The notes under the pieces were generated by a model. That model made no database searches and was not told the DNA's origin. It worked only from the letters and a program-made list of their open reading frames with translations. The position numbers were made by a program, and so were the translations under genes. This document shows, one piece after another, positions 25,001 through 37,735 of a stretch of 64,000 nt of DNA (position 1 is the first letter of the stretch; each line of letters starts with the position of its first letter). The DNA is from Rhinopomastus cyanomelas (Eukaryota > Chordata > Aves > Bucerotiformes > Rhinopomastidae): positions 124,001-188,000 of the forward strand of contig VXBP01001806.1 in assembly GCA_013400115.1 (NCBI GenBank), in the 5' to 3' direction.

Positions 25001-26701
25001 TATCCATAAAAAATTAATACCCACAGAAGTACCGTGGAGCACTACAACTCTGCGTACAGCCAGAATGTAGAGTTGTGCTACCACCTGCTGTGCTGTGCCA
25101 CGTGTTCAGTCAGCAGAGCTGGTAGAAGGCAGGCAATCCGCTGCTGTGACAGGAGAGGACATGGCAGCAAAGAGCATTGGATCAAGCTGCTGGGAAGGTG
25201 GAACCTGCTCTGCTAATTGTAAGAACAGTTCTTCACTGGGAAGGTCAAAACAACCATGAAAGGTGGGTAAAGAAACGGTGAAAGTTCCATCAAAAGAAAA
25301 GAAAAGGCCAAACAGAAAGAAGTCAGAGTAACAGAAACAGAAACCAAATAATGGGGAAGATACCCTGGAAAACCAAAATAAATGAATAAACTTCTTTTAA
25401 AAAACTAGGCGTTGGGTGCTCTGAGTGAGGTAGCCTGGATTCTGCATGGTCACTACTACAGGGCAGACAGTAAGCCCACTAGAGACTTGGAGCGGGGAAG
25501 AAGACACAGGGGGATCTGCCATGTTTGCTGTGTGGCATGCAAGCAAATCAGTGCCTTCCAGGTGACCTCCACATCATGGTCCAAGATCACTCTCCTTAAG
25601 CTAACCTGCCAGCCCCACACTTTTATGTCTCAGAGCCTTTTATAAAGTTAATCTGCAAGCTGGATAAATCCCTGCTGAGAGTCAGCTGTGCTAAGAACTG
25701 AATGCTCACCTACCACCTCGTGCATACATCTTCGACGTATGAATGTTGGCAGGAAGTAGCTATTCTCTTTCTTCTGTTGGTTGCTGAATGGTATAATACA
25801 GGCTTGTTTCCCTTCCAGAAAGTGTGCTTTGTTCTGACACTGAATTTATACCGACCAAGTAGTGACACTTTTGTACAGGAGAGTCTTAACATTTGGGTAT
25901 TTCAAGGGCACGGCTGGAAAAATACAAGTCCTGCTCAGTAAGCATCAGCCTTTTTCCACTTCTTCCTAAAATTTACAGTCACTTCTGTCCACCTTTCATC
26001 TGCTCCAGAAAAAAAGGGAAAGAGCCTTTTCTTATGTTCTTCACTTAAACAAAACCAGGCTTTCACATTCAAAGAGATTCATACCCTGCTACCAAGATAA
26101 TAGGTGAGATGCGAGTCCAAAAGTCCCCCTACTGTGTGCTTCACATTCATGGGTGGTCAAAGCTGTAACTGAGCTACCTCACCATGGTGCAGCAAGAATT
26201 CAGAGATTTATGTTATGCTATTGGCATTCTATTTATGCTTTTTGCTCCACTGTATCTCAGAGCACATTATGGAGTATTTAATCACAATATACTGCACCTA
26301 CAGCACAGTTCCACAGCCAACATTCAGCTCATGAAAGGGGAAGGAGAGAGAGGAGACAGGAGAGAAAGGAAAAGTAGTTTGATTTTGTAAGATTTCTCAC
26401 CTGATTAAAAACAATTAGATATTCTTCTACAATTAGCTATCCTTATCAATGTCTACCTCCTATTTGTAGCTCCTGCCAAAATCTTCTCATTCATTGCCCC
26501 TTTTCTCCCCAGGACCTCAATTTATTTTGTGTTGACCTTCTGAAAGGTAATCTGCAAGTAGTTTACCCATGATATGAATTCTCCACTAACCTCACTTTCT
26601 CTTTACTGCCTAAATGCTCCATTTTAAACTGCTACAGCATCAATGGTCTTGTCTCACAGGCTGCAATAGTGCACCTTCTGACTGCCCAGCAGCTCCAACC
26701 T

Positions 26702-26792
26702 TGGCCATCAAACGTACTTCTTTTTACCCAGGTACTTGTACCCAATGTATTTAACTTTCTTCCCATGGCCATCAAGTACTTCTTCTTACCTT
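26702..26792 (+). repeat. imperfect direct repeat
   Basis: The segment at 26,702-26,730 (TGGCCATCAAACGTACTTCT and following) recurs in slightly changed form at 26,766-26,792 (TGGCCATCAAGTACTTCTTC and following), with starts 64 bp apart. It looks like an old local duplication. No gene is involved. Confidence 0.65.
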
Positions 26793-29598
26793 CTATGTTG
26801 TGCACAACTCTGTGCATCTTAGACTTCTGCAATACCCTGATCTTTCCTCACTCTTCTCTAGTAGCATCGGTGTCCTGTGTTTTCTCAGAGTTTGTTTCTC
26901 TCACTCCTTGCTCAGTGGCTAGGCCCATCTAGCTGGCAACCACACATCCCTGGCATATAAAGACTTCTTCTCTCTTAACTCTTTCTGGAAAACACCAAGT
27001 TAAAGGATTAAAATCATAACCTTGCAATTCCTGTGCAATTTGTCTTTCTATTTTGGTCTGTAACCTAAACTGCAGCTCTCTAGAACAGGTAAAGCTTTCC
27101 TGTCCGTGCCTCGTAGCATGCCAAGTACGATGTCAGTGCCTGACAAATAATTGCTGCCTCCACAGAATAGCCTTCCTACCCGAGAGCTGATCTTTGAGAA
27201 CTGAATAGCCCCAGGAGGTCAGGCCAGCAGCTAACCAGCAAAGTCCGGAAAAAGCAAATAAGTATACTGAGGAAAGCTCGTGTCTTTCTCAGCTACTTCT
27301 GGAACCAGAAGAAAGACAAAAGTAGAGGGAAAAAAGCCATTAAAATAACTGCAACCAGCCTAAAGGCCTCATTTCTTACACTCCTTGGCAAGGAGGAAGC
27401 ATGGTAGCTTGGCCTCACCTCCAATTAGCTTGGCCTCTTTTTCAACCCCTGGGTGAGGGGGCTCGAGGGTGAAGGAGTACGGACCTGTAGTGATGGTTTA
27501 TTTAGTGCATTTCTATCAGGGCACTTCATCTTTTCTCCTTTTTCTATAGAAATATTCTTTTTATTTAACAGGACCAAATAGAATGGCAAATGAATGGCTG
27601 ACCAGGCACGTAAAAGTGTGTAAAAGCCAACACTAGGAGACTGCACAAAGCAGGTATAAGTCACACACAAGACATCTGAAATCATCAGAGAACTATTGCT
27701 AGTCTCTTGGTACAATTTTATCCATCGGTCTATATGTTTCTAAAAGTGTTGTTCATCTGTGGGTTGCTCAGTGTCTTTAAACTCTGTATATTGGGGTAGA
27801 AGGACAGGTTGCTTTCTTCTTAGGAGCAGCTGGTGGTGGTATCCAGCAGCTGTAACGTGCTCGTACAGGCAGCCATGTAACAACAGCAATATTCTCTTCA
27901 GCCAGAATTGCACAGAGAAGTGACTGCTTCTGGAGTTCACATCACTCCTCCAGTGAGGAGACCATGCATCTCAGGGTCTGTTCACCCTGCCTGCTCTCTG
28001 GCTGCACCATAGGCAGCTCCAACACAAACAATTCATGTCAAGAAGATTATCAGTACAAACACTGCTGCCTTCTTGCTAGCTTTTCTGCTTCACTTGCTCG
28101 TAACTTAGAGTGCACATCAACAGTTTTAAGGAGAACCTGCTCACTCAACCTATTCTCCATCATAATCATCAGCAGCATTATTGCACTTACACCACTGCCA
28201 AGAGAAAAAGAAATCATTTTAAAATAGCATTTTTCTGGATTGAAAACATTGTCCCATTGCTGCAGCACCCTGGTTTGGTTGTTATTGCGCAACAGTCAAT
28301 AAAAGGTTTAAAAACCCATCAACCACTGGAAGCATCCCAAGTAAATGTAAGTTAAAATCACTGACAAGCACTTAAGTTTTACAGAGTAAAGGGCAGTCAA
28401 AGCATCAAATCCATCTTTTCATCTTGTTTATCCCAAAGAGAAAATTCAATGCATATGGAACTTCTGTTTGTTTCATTTCCTAATAAACAAGGGACTGATG
28501 CACTGACTGTAAGCTGGGAAGAAGCAGTTTCGAGCGCAGTGAAGCCTGAAACATCTCGTGTGGTGGCGGTTGTTCCATCCAACAGTGTGTGGCTGGATTT
28601 TCCAAAAAGTAACAAACAGCCAGTGAAGGGAGTTTGTGTTCGGATACACTTGGCTCAGCAGCGTGTGGTTTAGCCCCATAGGTAAGCTCAGATTTGACAT
28701 GGGTTAAAATAAAATAGTCCTTGGCGACTGGTCACGGTAACTGAAATCTTACTCTGGAAGGACTGGTTAAGGGGGTCCGGATCCTATTCTTCCACAGTCA
28801 CTGCAGCTGGAACAGAGCTGGTCTGTCAGTGCCCAGCTCCATCAATCCTGCGTGTCTGATCTGTCTGAGTTTCGCTAAGAAAACAAAGTGAGGGAGCCCT
28901 GACACAACATAAGAGCACAGACATAACATAAATAAAAAAATACATTCACGTTTCCAACTGTCCACACGTTCTCCAGCAAGTTGCACCTATGTTATATTAC
29001 TCAGCATGTGGTTTCAATTGGAACAACAATGTGCGTTTGTTCGACTGCGCGCTGGCTGCGAACTGCCCCACGAGCCGTGTTTAACTGTGGCAGGGCCCGT
29101 GACTGCCTGGCGGAGGTCAAGTGTCTGGCCTGTGCTTGCCACATTATGGTCGGTATAATCTCACAGATTACCCAAGCAGCAGCCCCGGACTCTCTGATGT
29201 CGTGAAGGCATATTTAGATACAGTATGCATACACCGCGTCTTTCTCATAAGGTTGAAGATCCAACAAAGAGGCTACTGAGAGGGAAAAAAGCAAGACATT
29301 TAACCAAGAAGGTGTCTGTCTAGGTCTTTCCATTCCCTTCGCATTAGAGTCACTCCATTAAATAAATAATGATTTTACTCTGTTAAAACTAAATGTAAGT
29401 ATTTTTCACTCGTCTTTACTGCTCGTGAAATTTGCCCTGCCCCGCGGAACAGTTTGCACTGACTTGCACTGAGGGGTGTTTTCAGAACTACCTGCCATCA
29501 CCCAGTTCTCTGACACAACAATGACAGTTCTGGGTTCCAGGGTCTTTTTCAGCCTCATAAATTTAGGATATTGCCCACATTTTCACTAATAGCTGCTA

Positions 29599-29940
29599 GA
29601 TCCAGTCGCACAGGAACAGGTCCAGGTGGGTTTTAAACATCTCCAGAGAAAGAGACTCATAACCTCCCTGGGCAGCCTGTTCCAGTGCTCTGTTGCCCTC
29701 ATTGGGAAGAAGTTCCTTCTCATATTCACATGGAACCTCCTATGTTCCAGCTGACACCCACTGCCCCTTGTCCTATCATTAGGTGACACTGAGCAGAGCC
29801 TGGCTCCATCCTCTTGACACTCATCCCTTCCATATTGATCAACGTTAATGAGGTCACCCCTCAGTCTCCTTCATAAAAGGCTCAAGAGACCCAGCTTCCT
29901 CAGCCTTTCCTCATCAGGGAGATGTTCCACTCTCTTTCCT
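29599..29940 (-). mobile_element. CR1 LINE, 3' coding fragment
   Basis: Reverse CR1 lacking its terminal 3' end. Blocks AACATCTCCAGAG, GGGCAGCCTGTTCCAGTGCT, AGAAGTTCCTTCTCA and AGCCTGGCTCCATCCTC run left to right. It ends in CTTTCCTCATCAGGGAGATG at the right, the usual 5' limit of medium-length copies. It reads antisense to the end of CR1 ORF2 and its junction with the 3' UTR. Indels make it non-functional. Confidence 0.93.
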
Positions 29941-32900
29941 AATGTTTACATGCTGAACATTGTAGTTTTTATAATGTTATAATCTTTATAGTGTAAAAAC
30001 TCCATCATTTTACTGGGGCAGGGAAGAGAGGGTTATTTACAGTGCTAAACAATGTGAAGTAGCTGTTCAGGACACTTTATTTAACCCTTGAAGCCCCCAA
30101 AACAGCCTCTGAATGCATCCTTCTCCAACCAATGCATCACAAAACATCACTGTGAAAAAAGTTCCTTGACAATTACAGTTTCAGTGAAAGAAGTCATTAA
30201 AAGTTTCATAGAAAGAAACTTTTTTAAAACCCCACAACAGAGCCCAAACCTATTTAAAGACTGTGTGCCCATCTCTGTTGTAAAACATTCCGTGCTCTTC
30301 TTCCTACTCTTCAGGCTGCTACAACGGAGCCCCTCTTTACAACCACAGCCCTAACTCTCCTGGTGCCGCTTAAGAAGCTGCATATAGATGGTCACACCAA
30401 CGATGGTTGGAGGGCTCTGCTTATATCTTGACTTAGCTCAAATGCTTCCAATGAAAGCCCTAGAAAGAACTTGAAAGTTTTGTTTGCCTCTGAAAACATT
30501 CTCTTTGCAACAAACAGGGGTTTCTTTCTTTGAGAACCTTGAATAGAACAGGAGCTCTTATTTTGCTGACTCTTCTGTACTCTTGAGATGTAAGAATAGA
30601 AGCTTGAATCAAGATGAAGTATAAACTGTACCAACATGTGAGATTTCATAAACCTAAGCAAAGAAAACACACCCCAGGATTTTCCCACTGCTAGATTTCT
30701 CTTCGTTTTACTCAATTTGTCTTCTTTACCTCAGCCTGTCTTCTAGCAAGAACCTTTCCGTCTCCAAAAGCTTACAGAGCCGCTTGAGAGTGGGGAGGAG
30801 GACCAAGCTGAAGGTTTCTTACTAATGCAAAACACATCCGCAAGTGGATATTAGGATTACATATTACAGATAAACCCTCCAACTGATGGACAGTACCTGC
30901 ATGTGGTGGGTGTTTGCATCATCTACTCAGATAACCAGTAACAGGGCAGTCAGATTGCTCTTGTACTGGGGAAGTGGCTGGTGGTGGAGTTAATACCCAG
31001 CCGGGGTGAAAAATTAATGACTAGCGATTATAGGAACCTGACTCTTTCTGTTATTCCCATTGCTTTAACAGATGAAAAGAGTAGATATAAATTAACAGGT
31101 CTTGGCATGTCCAGCAATGCTGTCGTCCAGCCAAGCAGACAGTTTTAAATAGCCCAGAGCTCCATCCGTGGTTTCTTCTTTCTAGGTGGTTCGTTATGCA
31201 CCGGAGCCAGGCACTGCTGCATCCGAGGTGAAACAGGAGCTGTGGCACACTCAGCATTTCTGGAAGTCAGGCTTGGGGGTTTTGTAAAAAAAAATAAGTA
31301 CTGGGGAGCTGAGGTTTGGGTCACTATGCTTTTTGATTCTAACTGGGCAGACAAACAGAGGGAAACAGTGGCAAAAATCTTCTGGAGAATTGTTTTGCTT
31401 GTGAAGAGAGATGGATGGCACAAGCCCTTCAGGGTGAGGTTCTGCATTGGACCTCTCTCAAGTGACAAGGCCATTTTAAGACACTTCCACCTCCAGGCAT
31501 TAGTCCTTCCTGGGTTGTGGCAATTCAAGTGGGTTTCCTACTGGCTAAAATGCCAGGTAACAACACGCTGCTGATTTTATTCTTCCTCTGTCTTCTAAAC
31601 CGTGTCATGCAGCTGTCACAGTCCAGCTGACACACAAAAAGGCTTAAGGGAGAAAGAGAGATGCAGATGGGGAGGTGATAGACAGATCTCTTGGTACATC
31701 AGAGTAACACTAGCAGGTTACAGTGATTGGCAGAGCCTGGAAAACCAGCATAAGTTTCCCTTCTGTGAGTGGTTTGTATCCTCTCCTTTAACACAACAAG
31801 CATCTGTGAAAAGCCAATGTTGTGATTGTCTGTTTACTTACTGTGCTAGTCTGGGCGTTGTTCTTTTCTTGTGTGTATCAGCACCAGAGACAATGTTTTA
31901 CATCTTCTGCAGTGAAAACTGACAAGAGCAACAAGGGCAGTGTGACATGGCAAAGAGCATGTTTCAAAGATGAGAGATGGGGGAATGCCAAGTGACCCTT
32001 GTGTCTGTTCTCCATCAAGTTCTATTCCTGAGAATTCAAAATGTGCATTTATCCCCTCCTTCAGCCTCAATACACCCACATTGTGCTCAGCCATCCCCAG
32101 GCAGAGCCAAGAGAACCATAAGAAACAAACTGAAAGGACTATACAACACGTATTTGTCCCCGACTAGACGAGCTGATTATACTTTCTCATCTGTACAGGG
32201 TTTTATCTGAGGATCTCAGTATCAGTCAGTACTGCCTCAAGTGGGTTTTTCTACTCATTGTATTAAGTAATAGCTCTGCATTTGTCCAAGAACTTAGAGA
32301 GGTTTGTGTGGGTTTGGTTTTTTGACTTTTCACTTCCCGAGTAGTAAATTAAGAGTGATCATCCTAGAAAAAAACCAGGAACAGCATGAAAATTAAATCT
32401 GTCTGCTTCTAACAAAATAAAGGATAAGAAAATGACACCTAGCACTTACACCTAGCACTGGTCCCCCTCCAGTGAGACTCTAGCTCAGAGCAGTGACTCG
32501 AGACAAACCAACTGCCCTCAAATCACCGTGCGCTGACTGGCCAGCCAGGCGGTCTCTTTCCGTTGCTCAGGTGCCAGCTGACTAGTTGCAGGCTGCAGTG
32601 TCTCCGTGCAGTTTGCATGTCACTTGGGCCTTTCAATTCTCCTCTCAGTGAAGAGCCAGACATGTACATTTATTGATTCAGGCCAAATTGCACTTCTCCA
32701 AATGAGAAATTCACCCTGATTTAGTTGTTAACAGAAGCACTGCTGTAGGTACAATTAGCATTAACAACTCTGCAGCATCATGTGCTTCTCCTTCTTCTCC
32801 TGTGGATAAAAAGACAGTTTTCTGGTTACAGCCTTAGCTGATGGTGCTGCAGCCCTCACTTACGATAGTGCAGTGTCAGGTACACAGTCTGCTTGCTTGA

Positions 32901-33261
32901 TGCCTCCATTTCCCTTCAGTGAGTAACACATTGCCTCAAGAGGACTTGCAGAACAGCAGCCTTGTGGCAAGGTCCAACAACAGGCTTCCCTGTCTTTGTT
33001 GTGTGAACCTCTCGATCGGATGAAGCATTCCTGATACTTCTAACCAAGCATCTTAACCACCTCTACTTTGACTGTGGGCCGTAACTGTCCCTGGTAAGCC
33101 CTTGCTGCTGTGACATCCCGAGGCTTTATTTCATAAAGAGTTGTAAGGCTGATGGACCCACTGAGCACACAAAGCATGTAGAAGTTACCTTTTCCAGCAA
33201 TGATCAGTTGAAGCTTTTCCACTTGAAAAACTACAAGTCATCCATTTCCTCTATTATCTTC
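29941..33261. other. non-coding-looking region, no gene recognised
   Basis: Unique sequence. A minus-strand segment at 30,392-30,650 begins just after a strong acceptor-like tract (TGTTTTCTTTGCTTAG) and stays open for 86 codons to a stop, so it could be a terminal exon. I do not recognise the protein and cannot connect an upstream exon. A 127-codon minus-strand frame at 31,145-31,528 overlaps a 110-codon frame on the plus strand, which argues for chance openness. Confidence 0.3.
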
Positions 33262-33518
33262 TTAATGGCCTCAGGTTGCATCAGGGGAGGTTTAGACTGA
33301 ATCTTGGGAAGAAGCTGTTTCCTGAGAGAGTGGTCGGGCACTGGAACAGACTGCCCACGGAGGTGGTGGAGTCACGGTGCCTGGAGGTGTTTAAAAAATG
33401 AGTAAGTAGAGCACTTGAGGCCATGGTCTAGAGGTTAGCGAGATGTTGGGATGAGGGCTGGACTTGACGATCCTGGAGGTCCTTTCCAGCCAGGATGATT
33501 CCATGGTTCTATCATTCT
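33262..33518 (+). mobile_element. CR1 LINE, 3' end
   Basis: Forward CR1 beginning in ATGGCCTCAGGTTGCATCAG, through GGGGAGGTTTAGACTG and the ACTGGAACAGACTGCCC block. It ends in GGTCCTTTCCAGCCAGGATG followed by ATTCCATGGTTCTATCATTCT, a decayed terminal octamer repeat. It is 5' truncated. Confidence 0.93.
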
Positions 33519-36500
33519 GGGGAAAGAATACTATAATTTCTTAGCCTTTTAAGCTGAAAGCCTATCAGGTGAGACAGTAAGAAATTACAGAAGGCCTGAG
33601 CATCACTCAGGGAGACGATGACAACCTGTGAGAGCAAAAATCCATTACTTGAATAACATTTATCAGAGGTAATAGAACTTCACCTAGGTCATGATCTGCT
33701 ATTTCAGAGATAATTCCTTGTCTGTTTAAATACTGCACTTAGAACTGATCTGAAATAAAAGCTGTAACAACTCCACTAAGAGCTGAATCCCGAATGAACA
33801 TCCAAGGATATTTCTAATAATACAGCACTCCACTGCACTAGATACCACGCTGCTGTCACACGCACAGATTTCTCCCTCCTGTAATTGGGAAACATTCTTG
33901 ACTCCGTATGTCACTGTTGGCAGGGATCCTTTTATGCTAGTTGCGTTTACACCACGCTTATTTTTGTAGAAATGGTAGTTCAACTACCAGAATTGTTTAA
34001 AACAGCGGGGTTTTTCCTTTGTTGAAAATTATATGGAAGTAAAAGCAAATCTTGCAGAAGTGCTGTTCTCACAATAACCAAGGGGGAGAGTTAGGATTTA
34101 CCGACCCACTTTTCAGTGGGTCACAACCTTCAGGGTTTTCCTTATGTTTTGCTTATAGTTCATAAATCATTTTCTCTAGATATATGTTCAGAGACAACAT
34201 TTGTTTGGTTTCAGTCTAAGGGGATAAACCATCACAGAACAATGCAAAGCTGATGCATTAAGCTGCCATTCTAGTCCACTGTTTTTCCTACCATAGAAAA
34301 CTTCCCTGTCTTTTAGGGCAGAGCAGATGGCTCACTGCTCAAAAACAGCTTGGTAGCACCCAGGCAATGGTTAGTGTTTTACATGATACCAAGAAAGAGA
34401 CAAGCAGATCGTCCCTTGAACTGTATGGAAGATAGAATGCTGACAAAAGCACTACCAGCAAAATCTTTCTCTTCCTCGGGAGAAGTTACGGGTGGTCTTT
34501 GAAAGAAAAAATATTAAGAAAACCTTGGCTGCAGCTCACTGGCAAATGCAAACCCAAATATCTGGCACCAGGTGTGAAAGTACTGAGGCACACCAACCTC
34601 ATGGTCATTAGAATTTGCAAAATTTCCAACTCGAGTAAGACTTTGCAGCTCACACCTCCTTCATCAGCCTTCATCAGACTGGCTGAAATGGTCTTGGCAG
34701 TGGGGATAATTATTCATCAGTTACAATTAGTGTTACAGACGTATCTGAATCAAACGGTGCACGGGCCACAGAGACGGCTGCAAGAACTCCCACCGTGGCT
34801 GCTGAAAACTCTCCCCTGGAGGGGCTGGGAGCTGCAATCCCAGCCAGCAGTGAGCAACACTCCTTTGTTTTTATCTAGAACTAGGGTGCCACTGCAGTCA
34901 CGTGGCTCACCCCCAATCTGAGCCATCGCCTAGATAACTCAGTGAGGTGCACCTGTGCAAATGCTTCATTTAATTCCTAAGAAAATTAGGACTTCAGTCT
35001 GAACCCCAGATCTGTAAGTAACCCCCATCAGTCCCCTGCCAGAAGACAGACGGTTCATCTCCAGCTCCCATGTCAGTAACAACTTATGTGCTTGTCCCGC
35101 CAGGCTTCTTCATTCCTCCTTGTATCAAATGCTGCTCCAGCCTGCCATCCAGGTCCCTGTCCTTAAGACAGATAGCACACGGCTGGGAGATGTTTACTTT
35201 GCCATGTGCCAGCCCTTCCTCCTGGGATGAAGTGTCGAGCGATGGGCTTTCGTCTGGATATCGTTAATTCATTATATCACTATTTTATATTAAAGAAAAC
35301 GCACCAGTGTGAAAGAATGAACAGAAAACACATTTTGGCTGTTGAATAACCTGGAAAATATTAAAGTTAAAAGCTCCTGAGTTAGACAGAGCAGCATCGT
35401 ATTATTAGAATAATATGTTAATGTTTCAGCCATGCCACCTCTGGAGAGCTTCTGAAACGCCTGTGGAAATAAGGTTTGTGCTATTATTGTGCTAACGAAC
35501 ACATGGGACTCAGTTTAATTACTGAAATTATCCATATGAGTTTTATGAGCTAATAAAATACATCCTGATACAAATACAATAAATACTTTGTGCAAAATGC
35601 TGCATTGAGTCTATTCTCAACAACTTCTTCCTATTTTCTTTCTCTCCTCTGCTTTCCTGTTCCTTGGGTTGCGTTCCATACAGCTGCTACTCAGAAGACC
35701 CCTGATGCTGCTTGTGGTTGGGTGGAAACTGTGAGAGCACAAAATCTACTGTACAATGGAGAGTCTTTCTTTGAAAAGAAAAGACTGCAGAAGAAATTTA
35801 ACTCTTTCCAAGGAAAACACGTCAATGTCTCCAGCTCTCCGTTTCAGCACAGAGGAAGAGGCACCATCTCTTGCTATCTCCCTTTTCCTTTGTTAGGCCA
35901 GATTCCTATTCCCAAATGTCATCGCACTTCAACTTCACCTACTGGCTCTTTGCTTTTTACTGCCTTCTCTGAGTGTTTTGTCATTGATAACAGAGTCTGG
36001 CAAATCATTTTCCTTACCAATCATTAACATCTCTGCTTTCATATTCATAATTGTGTCATAAAAGTGAAAGACAGTAAAGTTTTACGATGTCTGAAGATAG
36101 GCCCAAGTGGCAAAACCTGCACACTAAGTGAAAACTTTTCCAACTTGGGTGGAGTAGGGTTTCAGGCTCTACACAAGTTTTCCCCTGTTCTAAGTGATTA
36201 CATGTTCTGCTACTTTCTTGTGAGGAAAGGGATTTGAACGTCCTACAGCATTTTCATTGTTAGCTTCTGATCACAGAAAATAGTCTAGCCAGTAAGAAAG
36301 TTAATGTGTAATAGTTGAAACATTTGGTTTGGGAACACAGAAAATGCTGGACAACAAGCAGGTCATGCTGTCATAGTGGAAATAAGTCATTCAAAAACCA
36401 GCCTTAATGAATCACAGACTCCAAATAAATTAGTGATACTATATAAAAATAACTCCTTCACGCTATTAAAATCAAATTTACAGCTATATCAGTCTTTGCC

Positions 36501-36656
36501 TGATAAAATGAATGAGTAGGTCCTATAACCAATGCAAAGATCAAGAGCTTTGACAGAGAGTTATCAAAATATAATCACCTGGCTTTGTTATCCTTCTGAC
36601 TGTGCATTTCAACAGTACTGCATGACCACAGTGCTTCAGAAACTGCCCGCTCCGCA
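33519..36656. other. non-coding-looking region, no gene recognised
   Basis: Unique DNA with plus-strand open frames of 140 codons (34,499-34,921) and 145 codons (35,590-36,027). Neither has a recognised domain. The second begins with a hydrophobic stretch that could mimic a signal peptide, but there is no supporting promoter, splice or homology evidence. An AT-rich block near 35,500-35,590 could be a conserved non-coding element. Confidence 0.3.
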
Positions 36657-37166
36657 CTACGATGCTGTGTTACACCGAACGCACCAGCTGCTTATCCTGC
36701 ACAAATGTGGTCCAAAGCAAAAATTCAGCATCCCAAAAGCAGCTCCCTGGGGAAACTTCTGGTGGTGATACAAGACAGTTAAGAACTCCAGCTCTAGCCC
36801 ATCCCTCTGCCAGGCTCTCCCCCATCGAGACTAGAAGGGAAAATTCTGCATCTAATTTAATTCAAAGACAAAATATTTGCTTTTACCTGCTGATGCAGCT
36901 GACTGCACCTGACTTTCACATACGGTCTCACCTGGTGATGAGGTGGTGCAGCTGACTGTTGTTGCTCCTTCCTCTGCAAGGAACTCTTCCCTAGTTTTGC
37001 ACTAGCAAGTGTAGTAGAAGATACCAAGAAAAGCAAAAAAACCAAGAGGTGAGGAGACTGAGGCAATAACCACTAACACCCAGTACCTTTGTACTCACCT
37101 GCAAACACCGGAACTGTTCTGGAATTGATTGCGCAGCACACATAGAGAGAACTCTGCGGCATCCAT
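36657..37166 (-). other. candidate three-exon mini-gene, coding status undecided
   Basis: Three minus-strand segments are bounded by good splice signals: 37,099-37,153 or from an ATG at 37,166 (donor CAG/GTGAGTACAAAG), 36,932-37,001 (long T-rich acceptor ending CTTGCTAG, donor CAG/GTGAGACC), and 36,657-36,830 (acceptor TTTTCCCTTCTAG). The implied introns are 97 and 101 bp. Joined from the ATG, one frame stays open for 103 codons to TAG at 36,657. A second frame is also open through all three, to TAA at 36,670. With two open frames and no recognised domain, a non-coding or chance origin is quite possible. No nearby AATAAA was seen on this strand. Confidence 0.25.
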
Positions 37167-37565
37167 AAAAATGAGTTAATAGAAGTTTAGCACTTATTTG
37201 CAGTCTGAGAATACTGATGCCAAGGTCTCAGCAGGAATCTATATTTAAAAAATTACAGCAAGAAACTAAAACATGAAACACTACCTTCCTAACAATCTGA
37301 AAGAATTACTTCCTAAAAACCCAAACCAGTATCTTCCTAAACAAACAATTTGGAGAAACCCAGATGTGACCTAATGCCAATGAGGAGGTGACTGGTGCTT
37401 TTGAATCCAGAGAGCTTTTGCCCCTTCTAATATGCTTTTAAAATAAAAACTTCCTGTCCAAATCATACTTGTAGGGACAACGTTAGACCTTTTGGGCTCC
37501 AAATCATTTTCCATTCCTGTAAAGTAATCTTACACCACCTGCTTTGCTTACCTGATAGAAACCTG

Positions 37566-37735
37566 TCTTATATATAGATAATTATATATGTGTTCTGGTA
37601 TTTAATATATCATTTTATATCTGTCTACATTATATATTTAATCTAATACATTATTAATGTAATAATATTTATGTTATGTATTGTGTATTTCTATTTTATG
37701 CATAATTCTATCTCTATATAAGGGGTGTGTAGGTG
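37566..37735. repeat. AT-rich low-complexity tract
   Basis: About 170 bp of almost pure A and T, with irregular TATA/TTAT runs, followed by unique sequence. It is probably a decayed microsatellite. Confidence 0.75.

Larger units (their letters stand above)
21813..29598. other. non-coding-looking region, no gene recognised
   Basis: Unique DNA of mixed composition without a nameable transposon. A minus-strand frame of 175 codons (23,694-24,221) and shorter plus-strand frames, including one with a good Kozak start at 26,184, have no recognised domain and no matching splice flanks. A slightly CpG-richer patch at about 29,030-29,260 might be a small regulatory element. If the CpG island drives a rightward transcript, this would be its first intron. 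Confidence 0.35.

Noticed and set aside
33230..33275. Minus-strand reading EAIKKIIEEMDDL ending in TAG, resembling a helical C-terminus
   Set aside because: The right part of this stretch (ATGGCCTCAGGTTGCATCAG on the plus strand) is the 5' end of a CR1 copy, so the reading is largely antisense to a retrotransposon.
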